A stretch of DNA of 9,384 bases from Bacteroidales bacterium (GTDB lineage Bacteria; Bacteroidota; Bacteroidia; Bacteroidales; WCHB1-69): the NCBI GenBank assembly GCA_031257735.1, contig JAIROC010000590.1, positions 1 to 9,384 on the forward strand. Reading direction: 5' to 3'. Of the stretch, positions 1 through 6,999 are shown piece by piece; position 1 is the stretch's first letter; every line of letters begins with the position of its first letter. The notes beneath the pieces were generated by a model, which saw nothing but the letters and a program-made list of their open reading frames with translations, did not search any database and was not told the DNA's origin. Made by a program: the position numbers and the translations under genes.

Positions 1-1716
1 AATCCTGTACGTACCGGCGCTCAAACATCGTGGTCGGGAACTTATACCGTAACAGTACAACCCGAACATTGCGGTACGCCAATAATACAAGACGTAACTG
101 TTACCGTCAATCCCCTGCCCGCTGCGCCTGCTGTAACAAACGCTACATTGAATTATTGCCGGAATGTTACGGCGACTTCGCTGTTATCGGAAACAGGGGC
201 GACGGCTACACAAGGCAATACATTACGCTGGTACAGTAGCGACGGAACAACCATTATCACCCCGCCCTCATCTATAAACACATCTGCCACAGGTTCTACC
301 ACCTATTATGTATCTCAGGTGAACGATATAACCGGATGCGAGAGCGTCAAGGTAACAGTTACTGTGAATATTCATGCCGTACCTGACATACCAACATCGG
401 CAAGCACATCGCCGGCGTCTATGTGTCCGAATACAACATTTTCGATAATAGTTTCGCCAACACCGGCATCCGATACATATTATAAGGTGTATTCGGCATC
501 AGCTAACGGAACATTGCTGGGACAGTCGTCGTCAGGCTCCGGAACAATATCGAACCTTACCGCTCCGTCAATCGGTACGACATACTATGTTGCCACAGTA
601 AATTCAAGCGATTGCGAAAGTACAACACGCAAATCGGTAATTATTACGATAAACAACGCTGCCACAAAAAACAATATAAATATTTCCGGCACAACTGAAA
701 TCTGCTATGGCGTAAATACTACATTGACGGCGAGTTTGTCGGGAATTACCGTTACCTCTCCGTTTTACCGGTGGTATTCCTCGCAAACAGAGACAACGCC
801 ATTCCATACCGGCTCAAGTTACACAACGTCGAACCTGACGGCAGACAACACTTTCTATGTAAGCGTGTCGGGCAACAACTATTGCGAAAATGCATATAAC
901 AACAGAAAAGAAGTAAGGGTAACCGTTTACGACACATTGGTAGCGGGATTTATCAGTCATACGACAACCAATTATTGTTACAAAGTGTCAACGCTTGAAA
1001 TCAAATTGGAAAATGTTCCTTTATCAGGCGGCAGTAACAGGTATTCCTATCAATGGCAAAGCAGTACGGATGGAATTCAATGGTCAGATATTGTTGGCAT
1101 TTCTACCTTAGACTACAGCATAAGCGGCTTAGACCAGACAACATATTATCGTCGTGCGGTAGTTGATTCTGTTTGCGGGACGGTTTACAGTGATATTGAC
1201 ACTGTTTATCGTGTTCGTTCCATACAACCCTTTCAGACGGATATATGTACGGGATTAACCGTACACATCTCACCCAGCACAAATGGACTTTGGAAAAGCA
1301 GTGATCCGAGTATCATGGAGGTTGTCAATAATAACAGCATAGTAGGGATAAATCCGGGCGAAGCAAAACTTACCTTTTACGATTCATTAGCAGGAAACTG
1401 TGACACTATTATAGACATAAAGGTATATGCTTACCCAAATCCTAACGAGATAACAGGTAGCGCAAAGGTAGTATGTATCGGTGAGACGATAGAGTTAACC
1501 AACACAACTCCCGGTGGTGATTGGACAAAAAATAACGACAACATAAGTTTTGACAATCCCCAAGCCAATCCTGTTAAAGTGACAGGAAAGACGGAAGGAA
1601 ACAGTTTTGTAACGTATACAGTTTCCGATGGTGTCTGTCAGACGAAACGAACGTTCCGCGTGCAAGTAATTTCTAACTTGCCGCCACCAAAAATAATAAT
1701 AGGAATAGAAAGGTAG
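1..1716 (+). CDS. Secreted/surface protein of tandem Ig-like modules, 5'-partial
   Basis: The frame is open from the first base of the window to the TAG at 1714-1716, giving 571 residues. The true start lies upstream, and the TTG at 148 is not a convincing start because coding clearly continues before it. The protein is Thr/Ser/Asn-rich and made of about six modules of 80-95 residues. Each opens near a Cys (for example NYC, SMCPN, EICYG, NYCYK, DICTG, VVCIGE) and the early ones end in a TTYYVS...GCES...VTVTVN-like strand pattern. That pattern is typical of the CHU_C-associated Ig-like domain (Ig_7) of Bacteroidota adhesins and type IX-secreted proteins. The fifth module (about residues 405-485) looks more like a Big_2-type fold, with a WKSSDPSIMEV stretch. 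The last residues, PPPKIIIGIER, align with the start of a further module (PNPNEITGSAK) and then stop, with no recognisable type IX sorting domain. Location at the cell surface is inferred; ligand and role are unknown. Sampled lines are richer in G+C than the downstream genes. Confidence 0.85.
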   Translation, partial: NPVRTGAQTSWSGTYTVTVQPEHCGTPIIQDVTVTVNPLPAAPAVTNATLNYCRNVTATSLLSETGATATQGNTLRWYSSDGTTIITPPSSINTSATGSTTYYVSQVNDITGCESVKVTVTVNIHAVPDIPTSASTSPASMCPNTTFSIIVSPTPASDTYYKVYSASANGTLLGQSSSGSGTISNLTAPSIGTTYYVATVNSSDCESTTRKSVIITINNAATKNNINISGTTEICYGVNTTLTASLSGITVTSPFYRWYSSQTETTPFHTGSSYTTSNLTADNTFYVSVSGNNYCENAYNNRKEVRVTVYDTLVAGFISHTTTNYCYKVSTLEIKLENVPLSGGSNRYSYQWQSSTDGIQWSDIVGISTLDYSISGLDQTTYYRRAVVDSVCGTVYSDIDTVYRVRSIQPFQTDICTGLTVHISPSTNGLWKSSDPSIMEVVNNNSIVGINPGEAKLTFYDSLAGNCDTIIDIKVYAYPNPNEITGSAKVVCIGETIELTNTTPGGDWTKNNDNISFDNPQANPVKVTGKTEGNSFVTYTVSDGVCQTKRTFRVQVISNLPPPKIIIGIER

Positions 1717-1726
1717 ATTTCGTCTA

Positions 1727-1755
1727 TGTCCAAGAATATTTGGACAAATTTTTTG
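1727..1755 (+). terminator. Weak intrinsic terminator after the surface-protein gene
   Basis: TGTCCAA (1727-1733) and TTGGACA (1740-1746) form a 7-bp stem with a 6-nt loop. AAATTTTTT follows directly. It lies 11 bases after the stop codon of the Ig-like protein gene. The stem is short and only moderately G+C-rich, so termination may be partial. Confidence 0.5.
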
Positions 1756-1796
1756 TCTATTTTTTCATGTCGAAATGGTGTTACGTTGAATTTAAG

Positions 1797-1843
1797 GAGT
1801 GATTAAGAAGTTATTTACATTGAAAAACAATGCCTTATCACTC
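1797..1843. other. Nested hairpin in the korA upstream region
   Basis: The outer arms are GAGTGATtAAG (1797-1807) and CTTATCACTC (1834-1843), ten pairs with one bulged T. Inside is a second perfect hairpin, CATTG (1818-1822), AAAAA loop, CAATG (1828-1832). ATTATTTTTG follows the outer stem, so it could be a second terminator for the upstream gene. It could also be a regulatory structure upstream of the kor promoter, where it would sit roughly 70-115 bases before the expected transcription start. TATTTTTG at 1846-1853 also matches the TAnnTTTG box, but I see no good -33 element for it. Confidence 0.4.
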
Positions 1844-1863
1844 ATTATTTTTGTGAACATTTT

Positions 1864-1914
1864 TTTTGCAAAAAGGTGTTGTACATTGAAATAAAAACTA
1901 TACTTTTGCAAAAA
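1864..1914. repeat. Duplicated TTTTGCAAAAA motif at the kor promoter
   Basis: The 11-mer TTTTGCAAAAA occurs at 1864-1874 and 1904-1914, exactly 40 bp apart. Its core, TTTTGCAAAA, is a perfect palindrome. The second copy overlaps the -7 box of the kor promoter and the expected start of transcription. A pair of operator half-sites on one face of the helix is possible. Chance in AT-rich DNA is the alternative. Confidence 0.4.
1878..1908 (+). promoter_or_regulatory. Bacteroidota-type promoter of korAB
   Basis: TACTTTTG at 1901-1908 matches the Bacteroidota -7 consensus TAnnTTTG perfectly. GTTG at 1878-1881 stands 19 bp upstream, the usual distance for the -33 TTTG element. Transcription would begin a few bases after 1908, leaving a 5' leader of about 40 nt before korA. 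The leader is AT-rich and carries AAAGG at 1945-1949 as a ribosome binding site. Confidence 0.75.
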
Positions 1915-1955
1915 TTTAAAAGAAATAATTTTTTCAATATATACAAAGGTAAATT

Positions 1956-3803
1956 ATGATAAGTGATAAGTTCAGAACTATTGAAAGAGAGAGTGTTGCC
2001 GTCAAGTTTGTGGGAGATTCAGGAGACGGAATGCAATTAACGGGAACGTTGTTTTCAGATGCATCAGCGCTAACGGGAAACGATTTAGCGACATTTCCCG
2101 ATTATCCCGCAGAAATTAGAGCGCCACATAATACGGTGGCAGGCGTATCGGGATTTCAAGTACACATCGGAAAAGAAATACGTACTATTGGGGACAAATG
2201 CGATGTTTTAGTCGCAATGAACCCTGCTTCATTGAAAGCAAATTTAAAGTGGGTTAGCATGGGCGGAACCATCATCGTAGATATGGATTCTTTTGTAGAC
2301 AAAGCCATCGAAAAAGCAGGATATACATGCAATCCATTGGAAGATGGTTGTTTGTCAAGTTTTAATATCATTCCTGCTCCAATCAGTTCTTCTGCTAAAA
2401 GAGTGGGAGCAAGTTTTGGGCTTGATATGAAAGCCGCTGAACGAACAAAAAATATGTTTGCTCTCGGAATAGTTTCTTTTATCTTCGACAGAGATATTGA
2501 AACTATCTCAAAATTAATCAATACAAAGTTTAAGAAAAAACCAGACATCGCAAAAGCAAATATAGAAGTATTGAAATCAGGCTATATTTACGCCGAAACC
2601 ATAGAAGCAATACCTTCTCGTTATCATGTAGCTACTGCTAATTTACCCAAAGGAAAGTATCGTAATATAGCAGGAAATACGGCTGCAGCCTGGGGATTGT
2701 TGGCAGCATCAGAACGTTCAAAGCGACCCTTATTTTTAGGTTCTTATCCCATCACTCCTGCAACAGATATTTTGGTAGAGTTGGCAAAACATAAATCTCT
2801 TAATGCAAGAGTAATGCAATGCGAAGACGAAATTGCAGGAATTTGTTCTTCCATAGGAGCTGCTTATGCGGGTTCTTTGGCAGTAACAACTACATCGGGT
2901 CCCGGATTGTCGCTCAAATCGGAAGCCATTGGCTTGGCAGTAATGACTGAATTACCGATTGTGATTATAGATGTTCAGCGAGCAGGACCTTCTACGGGAA
3001 TGCCTACCAAATCAGAACAAGCCGATTTATATCAAGCTCTTTTTGGTCGTAACGGGGAATGTCCCTGTATTGTCATGGCAGCTTCTTCGCCCAACGACTG
3101 TTTTATTTCTGCCTATATGGCGGCTAAATTGGCAATGGAACACATGACACCTGTTATTTTATTGTCGGACGGTTATATTGGACAAGGCTCTGAACTGTTT
3201 CGTATTCCGAAGGTAGCAGACCTTCCATCGATAACGCCGCCAGTTGCTAAACCCAATGAAAAAAATTATACCCCTTATCGCAGAGACGACAAAACATTAG
3301 TACGCAAATGGGCGCTTCCCGGTACAGAAGGGTTGAGACACCGAATAGGTGGATTGGAAAAAACAGATGTAAAAGGAGAGGTATCTACCGAACCGATAAA
3401 CCATGAAAAAATGGTCTATTACAGAAATGAAAAAGTACAGCGTGTAGTAAATAATATTCCCGAACAGGAAATAATTGGCGATACAAAAGGTGATTTACTT
3501 ATTGTCAGTTGGGGGGGAACTTATGGTCAAACGCTTGTTGTTGTCAAGAAAATGCAGCAAGAAGGTAAAAAGATAAGTCTAACGCATTTCAAATATATCA
3601 TGCCCTTACCCAAAAATACAGCGGATATATTTAAGAATTTTAAAAAGATATTAGTCTGTGAACTCAATGGCGGACAATTTGCAGATTATTTGCGAATAAC
3701 ATATCCCGAATTTTCATATTTAAAATTCAACAAAATACAGGGATTGCCTTTCACAACAGAAGAGCTAATCGAAAAGTTTAATCAAATTATAGAGGAGAAA
3801 TAG
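1956..3803 (+). CDS. korA: 2-oxoglutarate:ferredoxin oxidoreductase, fused gamma-alpha subunit
   Basis: This is the larger subunit of a 2-oxoacid:ferredoxin oxidoreductase, which with KorB converts 2-oxoglutarate, CoA and oxidised ferredoxin to succinyl-CoA and CO2, or runs in reverse with reduced ferredoxin. It is cytoplasmic. The 615 residues show the usual fusion. The N-terminal gamma domain (about 10-195) has the VGDSGDGMQ and PAEIRAPHNTV stretches. The alpha domain (about 235-450) has YPITPAT (264-270), TTSGPG (312-317) and QRAGPSTGMPTKSEQ (341-355). The C-terminal transketolase-C-like domain (about 500-600) has VSWGGTYGQT. The GTEGLRHRIGG motif is at 456-466. Length matches typical Bacteroidota KorA. 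The start at 1956 is supported by AAAGG six bases upstream and by the family N-terminus. 2-oxoglutarate as the substrate is inferred from this domain layout with a short KorB; another 2-oxoacid is not excluded. A run of seven Gs lies at 3511-3517. Confidence 0.95.
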   Translation: MISDKFRTIERESVAVKFVGDSGDGMQLTGTLFSDASALTGNDLATFPDYPAEIRAPHNTVAGVSGFQVHIGKEIRTIGDKCDVLVAMNPASLKANLKWVSMGGTIIVDMDSFVDKAIEKAGYTCNPLEDGCLSSFNIIPAPISSSAKRVGASFGLDMKAAERTKNMFALGIVSFIFDRDIETISKLINTKFKKKPDIAKANIEVLKSGYIYAETIEAIPSRYHVATANLPKGKYRNIAGNTAAAWGLLAASERSKRPLFLGSYPITPATDILVELAKHKSLNARVMQCEDEIAGICSSIGAAYAGSLAVTTTSGPGLSLKSEAIGLAVMTELPIVIIDVQRAGPSTGMPTKSEQADLYQALFGRNGECPCIVMAASSPNDCFISAYMAAKLAMEHMTPVILLSDGYIGQGSELFRIPKVADLPSITPPVAKPNEKNYTPYRRDDKTLVRKWALPGTEGLRHRIGGLEKTDVKGEVSTEPINHEKMVYYRNEKVQRVVNNIPEQEIIGDTKGDLLIVSWGGTYGQTLVVVKKMQQEGKKISLTHFKYIMPLPKNTADIFKNFKKILVCELNGGQFADYLRITYPEFSYLKFNKIQGLPFTTEELIEKFNQIIEEK

Positions 3804-3806
3804 AAA

Positions 3807-4838
3807 ATGAGTTACGAAACGATAGAACGGTCAAGAGTTCCCTTGACAAAAGATGATTTTGCAAGCGACCAAATGGTAAGATGGTGTCCCGGATGTGGGT
3901 CTCATGCTATTTTGGCGGCATTAGAAAATGTATTTCCCAAGATTGGTTATCGTAAGGAAAATTTTTGTCTGGTATCAGGAATTGGTTGTGCCTCACGATT
4001 TCCTTACTATGTAAATACATACGGATTTCATGGTATTCACGGACGCGCTAACCCTATTGCTACAGGTATCAGGGTTTCTAATCGTCAGTTAAGTGTTTGG
4101 GTTATATCCGGTGATGGAGACGCTATGGCTATTGGGGGTAATCATTTTATTCACGCCATTCGTCGAAATATCGATTTGAATGTTTTATTATTCAACAACC
4201 AAATTTATGGCTTAACAAAAGGACAATATTCCCCGACAACACCATTTGGAAATAAAACAAAAACTTCTCCGCAGGGAACTATTGAAGAACCTTTTACTCC
4301 GGGAGAACTTGTTTTGGGCGCTCAGGGAACATTTTTTGCCCGCGTAGTGGATAATAACTTAAAACTAATGCAGGAAGTAATGCTTGAAGCGGCAAAACAT
4401 AATGGTACGTCGGTAGTTGAATTTCTACAGAATTGTATTATTTTTAACGATGGCGCACATAAAACCATTACCAATAGAGATATGGCGCCAGAATATCAAC
4501 TTATTCTTAGAAACGGAGAACCCATGATTTTTGGAAAAAACCGTGATAAGGGAATTATTTTAGGCGAAAGAGGTTTGGAAGTAGTCAAGATTGGAGAAAA
4601 TGGTATTCGGGAAGAAGATATACTTGTTCACGACATGTACCAGCATGATTCTGGGTTACATTTAATGCTTGCAAAAATGCACTTGCCTCAATATCCTATT
4701 GCATTAGGTGTTATACGAGCCATTGTTGCGCCTACTTACGACCAATTAATGGAAGAACAAATTAAGGAAGCTCAACGAACATCTAAAATTCATAAAGTTG
4801 ATGACTTGCTCAACAGTGGCGACACTTGGGAAATATAA
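3807..4838 (+). CDS. korB: 2-oxoglutarate:ferredoxin oxidoreductase, beta subunit
   Basis: This is the thiamine diphosphate and iron-sulfur subunit that pairs with KorA. The 343 residues carry WCPGCG (26-31) and the TPP-binding stretch GDGDAMAIGGNH, ending near NNQIYG (residues 102-135). Four cysteines sit where the single [4Fe-4S] cluster ligands fall in the family: Cys27, Cys30, Cys61 (GIGC) and Cys210 (QNC). There is no extra ferredoxin domain, so electrons must pass to a separate ferredoxin. The gene starts three bases after the korA stop. Its GAGGAG ribosome site (3792-3797) lies inside the end of korA, so the two are cotranscribed and probably translationally coupled. An intrinsic terminator follows 33 bases after the stop. 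Confidence 0.95.
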   Translation: MSYETIERSRVPLTKDDFASDQMVRWCPGCGSHAILAALENVFPKIGYRKENFCLVSGIGCASRFPYYVNTYGFHGIHGRANPIATGIRVSNRQLSVWVISGDGDAMAIGGNHFIHAIRRNIDLNVLLFNNQIYGLTKGQYSPTTPFGNKTKTSPQGTIEEPFTPGELVLGAQGTFFARVVDNNLKLMQEVMLEAAKHNGTSVVEFLQNCIIFNDGAHKTITNRDMAPEYQLILRNGEPMIFGKNRDKGIILGERGLEVVKIGENGIREEDILVHDMYQHDSGLHLMLAKMHLPQYPIALGVIRAIVAPTYDQLMEEQIKEAQRTSKIHKVDDLLNSGDTWEI

Positions 4839-4871
4839 AACTGATTTATAAAAAATTATTCTATATTGCAT

Positions 4872-4905
4872 AGGCGGAATTATCTTGTTCCGCCTTCTTT
4901 TTTTT
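4872..4905 (+). terminator. Strong intrinsic terminator of korAB
   Basis: AGGCGGAA (4872-4879) pairs perfectly with TTCCGCCT (4888-4895) around an 8-nt loop. TCTTTTTTTT follows at 4896-4905. This is the clearest terminator in the window and closes the korAB operon. On the opposite strand the stem is not followed by a T-run, so it should not stop transcripts from the convergent ATPase gene. Confidence 0.92.
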
Positions 4906-5111
4906 CACACTCTCCCCTACCCTGCTTACTATTAACCCAAATTACAATCAGAGTTAAACTACCCCTTTCCGAACAGTTTATTACCAAAATCATGATACTT
5001 GCCGCTCAACACCGACTATTATCCCTGCTCTTTGACGAACAGTTTGGGTTTAGGGTGTCCCAGTGACGAAGTCAGGACTATTATTTTTTAATTGGCAATC
5101 GACAATTAGTA
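4906..5111. other. Convergent intergenic region, no gene recognised
   Basis: This stretch lies between the korAB terminator and the 3' end of the ATPase gene. It holds a 10-bp direct repeat, CGAACAGTTT, at 4970-4979 and 5036-5045. It also holds a weak composite hairpin at 5057-5078 (GTCC/GGAC outside, TGAC/GTCA inside, with a bulged CAG) followed by TATTATTTTTT, a poor + strand terminator candidate. TAATTG (5089-5094) and CAATTA (5103-5108) form another small inverted repeat. The open frame through here has no family resemblance I can see. It may be decayed sequence. Confidence 0.35.
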
Positions 5112-6842
5112 TTAGACCTCTTTTATCTCATACTTATCTTTTCCGATGAAAATCACGTATAAATATCTCACATCGGTACGACCAGCAAACAAATACGATG
5201 TACGGTATTTTTGCAGTTGGATACAAGCTTCTTCGCGTTTCTCTTGCAAAATGGCGCTCTTCTTTCCCTTTACATCTTCCTGTTTGACGTATTTAATTTC
5301 CCAAACCCATTCAAAGGGAATATTAGACATGAAAGGACTGCGCTGTATATAAATATCTACATAACCTTTACTTACTTCCAATTCGGTAATAACCAAATAT
5401 AGTTTACTCTGGTATAAGCTGTTTAGGAGCATGATTTTGATGTACTTTTCATCAAAGTTTTGTAAGTCGCGGTAGGAAAGACGGGAAAAGACATTTTTAC
5501 TTACATTATCTATAAATGGGTGGGGATTGCCTCTATATGCCAATTCCCGCAACGCAACTCTCTGTTCATCCATATTTATCAATACATCGGCGTTGCTTTC
5601 GGACGTCATCTCTTCGATATATTCCCAGAATATTGTACGGATGGAATAGTTGGGTATTTTTAGACGTAACAAACCTTCTTCTCTTTTGTCAATAGTGAGT
5701 AAGCCCAAATAAAATAATAAGGATACAAAATACTTATTCTCCTGTAATTTATTAAGCGGGAATTTAGGAATTACTTCCGATAAAGTACTGTTTTCCTGTG
5801 TTATTTTGATCAATTGCTCTCGGTTGTTTTCTTTTCTCATTAAACCTTCCAATCGTCCGTAATCCATTTTCAGATTTTCGTCGACAATACCATTGAGACC
5901 TTCTTTATTTAATATGTTATTAAATAAATAAAGCATCATTGTAGGATTATACACTTTATGTTCGCCATCAGGATGAAAAAGGTAACCGTTGTATAATGAT
6001 TCTATATTTATATTAACCATACTTGGATCAATACCTATTTCTTCCATTAACGTATTGACTTCCTCCTGTGTGAACCCCAATAGTTCATTATATTTCTTAT
6101 GAAGGGTCAAATTATCGGAAATATTAAATCCGCTGGTAATATCATCAAGCATAATAGGGGTGATGCCGGTAATTATAACACGGTCTATTACCGTTTTATT
6201 TCCTTTTTTCAATGTTTCGTAAAAATCACGGATGATTCCATTTGCACTTACTACATGATAATAAGCTTCATCTCCCGTAGGCGTACCTTGCGCTATGAAG
6301 TCATTGGCGAAATGATCGTATTCGTCTATAATGATAAACAGTTTTTTATTAACTGCATTTGCTGCTTGAAAGGCTTTTCGTAATGAAGCAACACCGGGTT
6401 GTTCGATATCTATTTGTTTACTGTAAACATCTCCTTCAGGGAAAAGATGTTTATAATTATTCAAAAAATCGCGAACATTATCCTGTATTTCTCCGGAAAG
6501 CGAAACAGTGAAAGCTTCTTCAGTTGTAGTATTCAAACCTGAAAAATCCAAATTCAAAACCATATAAGTATTATGTTTGGGTGTTGGATGTTTACCGATA
6601 TACAAGTCGCCGAAAAGTTGTTCGAAATTGTCCGCCTGATTAATATCATAGTAATTAGACAGCATCGAAAAAAATAAACTTTTCCCAAATTTGCGCGGAC
6701 GGGTCAAAAATAGATTCTTATTACTTTCTTGTTCCAATAATTCGATATACTGTGTCTTATCTATGTAAACATAGTTTTCCGTTCTTATATTTTCAAAGTT
6801 TGTATTACCGTAAGGTATGCGTTTCGGCGTTTTTGTATTCAT
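5112..6842 (-). CDS. AAA-ATPase with C-terminal PD-(D/E)XK nuclease-like domain
   Basis: The 576-residue protein has the two-part layout of the AAA-ATPase_like plus PDDEXK_9 (formerly DUF1703) family, often present in several copies in Bacteroidota genomes. The N-terminal part has the family's YVYIDKTQYIELL stretch, then a P-loop TRPRKFGKSL (residues 47-56) in which the first Walker A glycine is absent, as is usual for this family. Walker B is LFIIIDEYD (168-176, Asp173/Glu174). A sensor-like IITGITPIMLDD follows, then LYNGYLF. The C-terminal domain has the nuclease pattern Glu489, Asp496 and Glu515-x-Lys517, then a QLQKY helix. All key residues are present, so ATPase and nuclease activity are plausible, but the biological role is unknown; defence or mobile-element functions have only been guessed. 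It starts at the ATG whose complement is 6840-6842; I see no good Shine-Dalgarno. It has its own -7 box and no operon partner. Confidence 0.88.
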   Translation of the reverse strand: MNTKTPKRIPYGNTNFENIRTENYVYIDKTQYIELLEQESNKNLFLTRPRKFGKSLFFSMLSNYYDINQADNFEQLFGDLYIGKHPTPKHNTYMVLNLDFSGLNTTTEEAFTVSLSGEIQDNVRDFLNNYKHLFPEGDVYSKQIDIEQPGVASLRKAFQAANAVNKKLFIIIDEYDHFANDFIAQGTPTGDEAYYHVVSANGIIRDFYETLKKGNKTVIDRVIITGITPIMLDDITSGFNISDNLTLHKKYNELLGFTQEEVNTLMEEIGIDPSMVNINIESLYNGYLFHPDGEHKVYNPTMMLYLFNNILNKEGLNGIVDENLKMDYGRLEGLMRKENNREQLIKITQENSTLSEVIPKFPLNKLQENKYFVSLLFYLGLLTIDKREEGLLRLKIPNYSIRTIFWEYIEEMTSESNADVLINMDEQRVALRELAYRGNPHPFIDNVSKNVFSRLSYRDLQNFDEKYIKIMLLNSLYQSKLYLVITELEVSKGYVDIYIQRSPFMSNIPFEWVWEIKYVKQEDVKGKKSAILQEKREEACIQLQKYRTSYLFAGRTDVRYLYVIFIGKDKYEIKEV

Positions 6843-6867
6843 GTGTATCAGGTATTAATAATAATGC

Positions 6868-6877
6868 TGCAAAGGTA
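6868..6877 (-). promoter_or_regulatory. Promoter -7 box of the ATPase gene
   Basis: On the minus strand this reads TACCTTTGCA, a perfect TAnnTTTG box followed by GCA, as at the other promoters here. It is about 25 bases before the ATG, so the leader would be very short. No clear TTTG element is visible about 19 bp upstream, where AT-rich repeats begin. Confidence 0.6.
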
Positions 6878-6903
6878 CAATTTTTTAATTGAAAACTTCT
6901 TTA

Positions 6904-6933
6904 ATTGAAAATGGAAAATTGAAAATTGAAAAT
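6904..6933. repeat. 7-bp tandem repeat (GAAAATT), degenerate
   Basis: GAAAATT is repeated nearly three times at 6914-6933, after a looser ATTGAAAATG copy from 6904. Similar ATTGAAAA units occur from 6888. The tract lies directly upstream of the ATPase promoter and directly beside the 6936-6999 palindrome. Confidence 0.6.
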
Positions 6934-6935
6934 AG

Positions 6936-6999
6936 GCTGACGCAAGAATTGTCTGATTCAGACATTGACGGTGTTGATTGGACGTTTTCTTGCGCCAGC
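6936..6999. repeat. 64-bp imperfect palindrome with inner hairpin
   Basis: Arms GCTGACGCAAGAA (6936-6948) and TTCTTGCGCCAGC (6987-6999) pair at 12 of 13 positions. Inside is a second hairpin, GTCTGA-T-TCAGAC (6951-6963). The arms are more G+C-rich than the surrounding DNA. Read on the minus strand, the structure follows mutB and is followed by a T-rich CTATTTTCAATTTTC, so it could act as a loose terminator. It could also be a copy of a dispersed REP-like element. No open frame with a start codon occupies it. Confidence 0.65.

Noticed and set aside
30..239. Plus-strand open frame at the left edge
   Set aside because: It overlaps the Ig-like protein frame, which is open across the whole edge and has clear module structure.
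604..937. Two overlapping minus-strand open frames within the surface-protein gene
   Set aside because: They oppose a clear Ig-module coding frame and are Arg/Cys-rich low-quality translations without start signals.
1714..1800. Readthrough or frameshift extension of the surface protein
   Set aside because: The three forward frames after the TAG give short peptides unlike an Ig module or sorting domain, so a simple point error does not explain the short end.
2156..2548. 130-codon minus-strand open frame inside korA
   Set aside because: It is antisense to a strongly conserved KorA region, so it is explained as a shadow of that gene.
4866..5066. 66-codon plus-strand open frame after korB
   Set aside because: It begins before and runs through the korAB terminator stem and T-run, has no ribosome site and shows no recognisable domain.
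6099..6383. 94-codon plus-strand open frame inside the ATPase gene
   Set aside because: It is antisense to the ATPase region carrying Walker B and the sensor motif.
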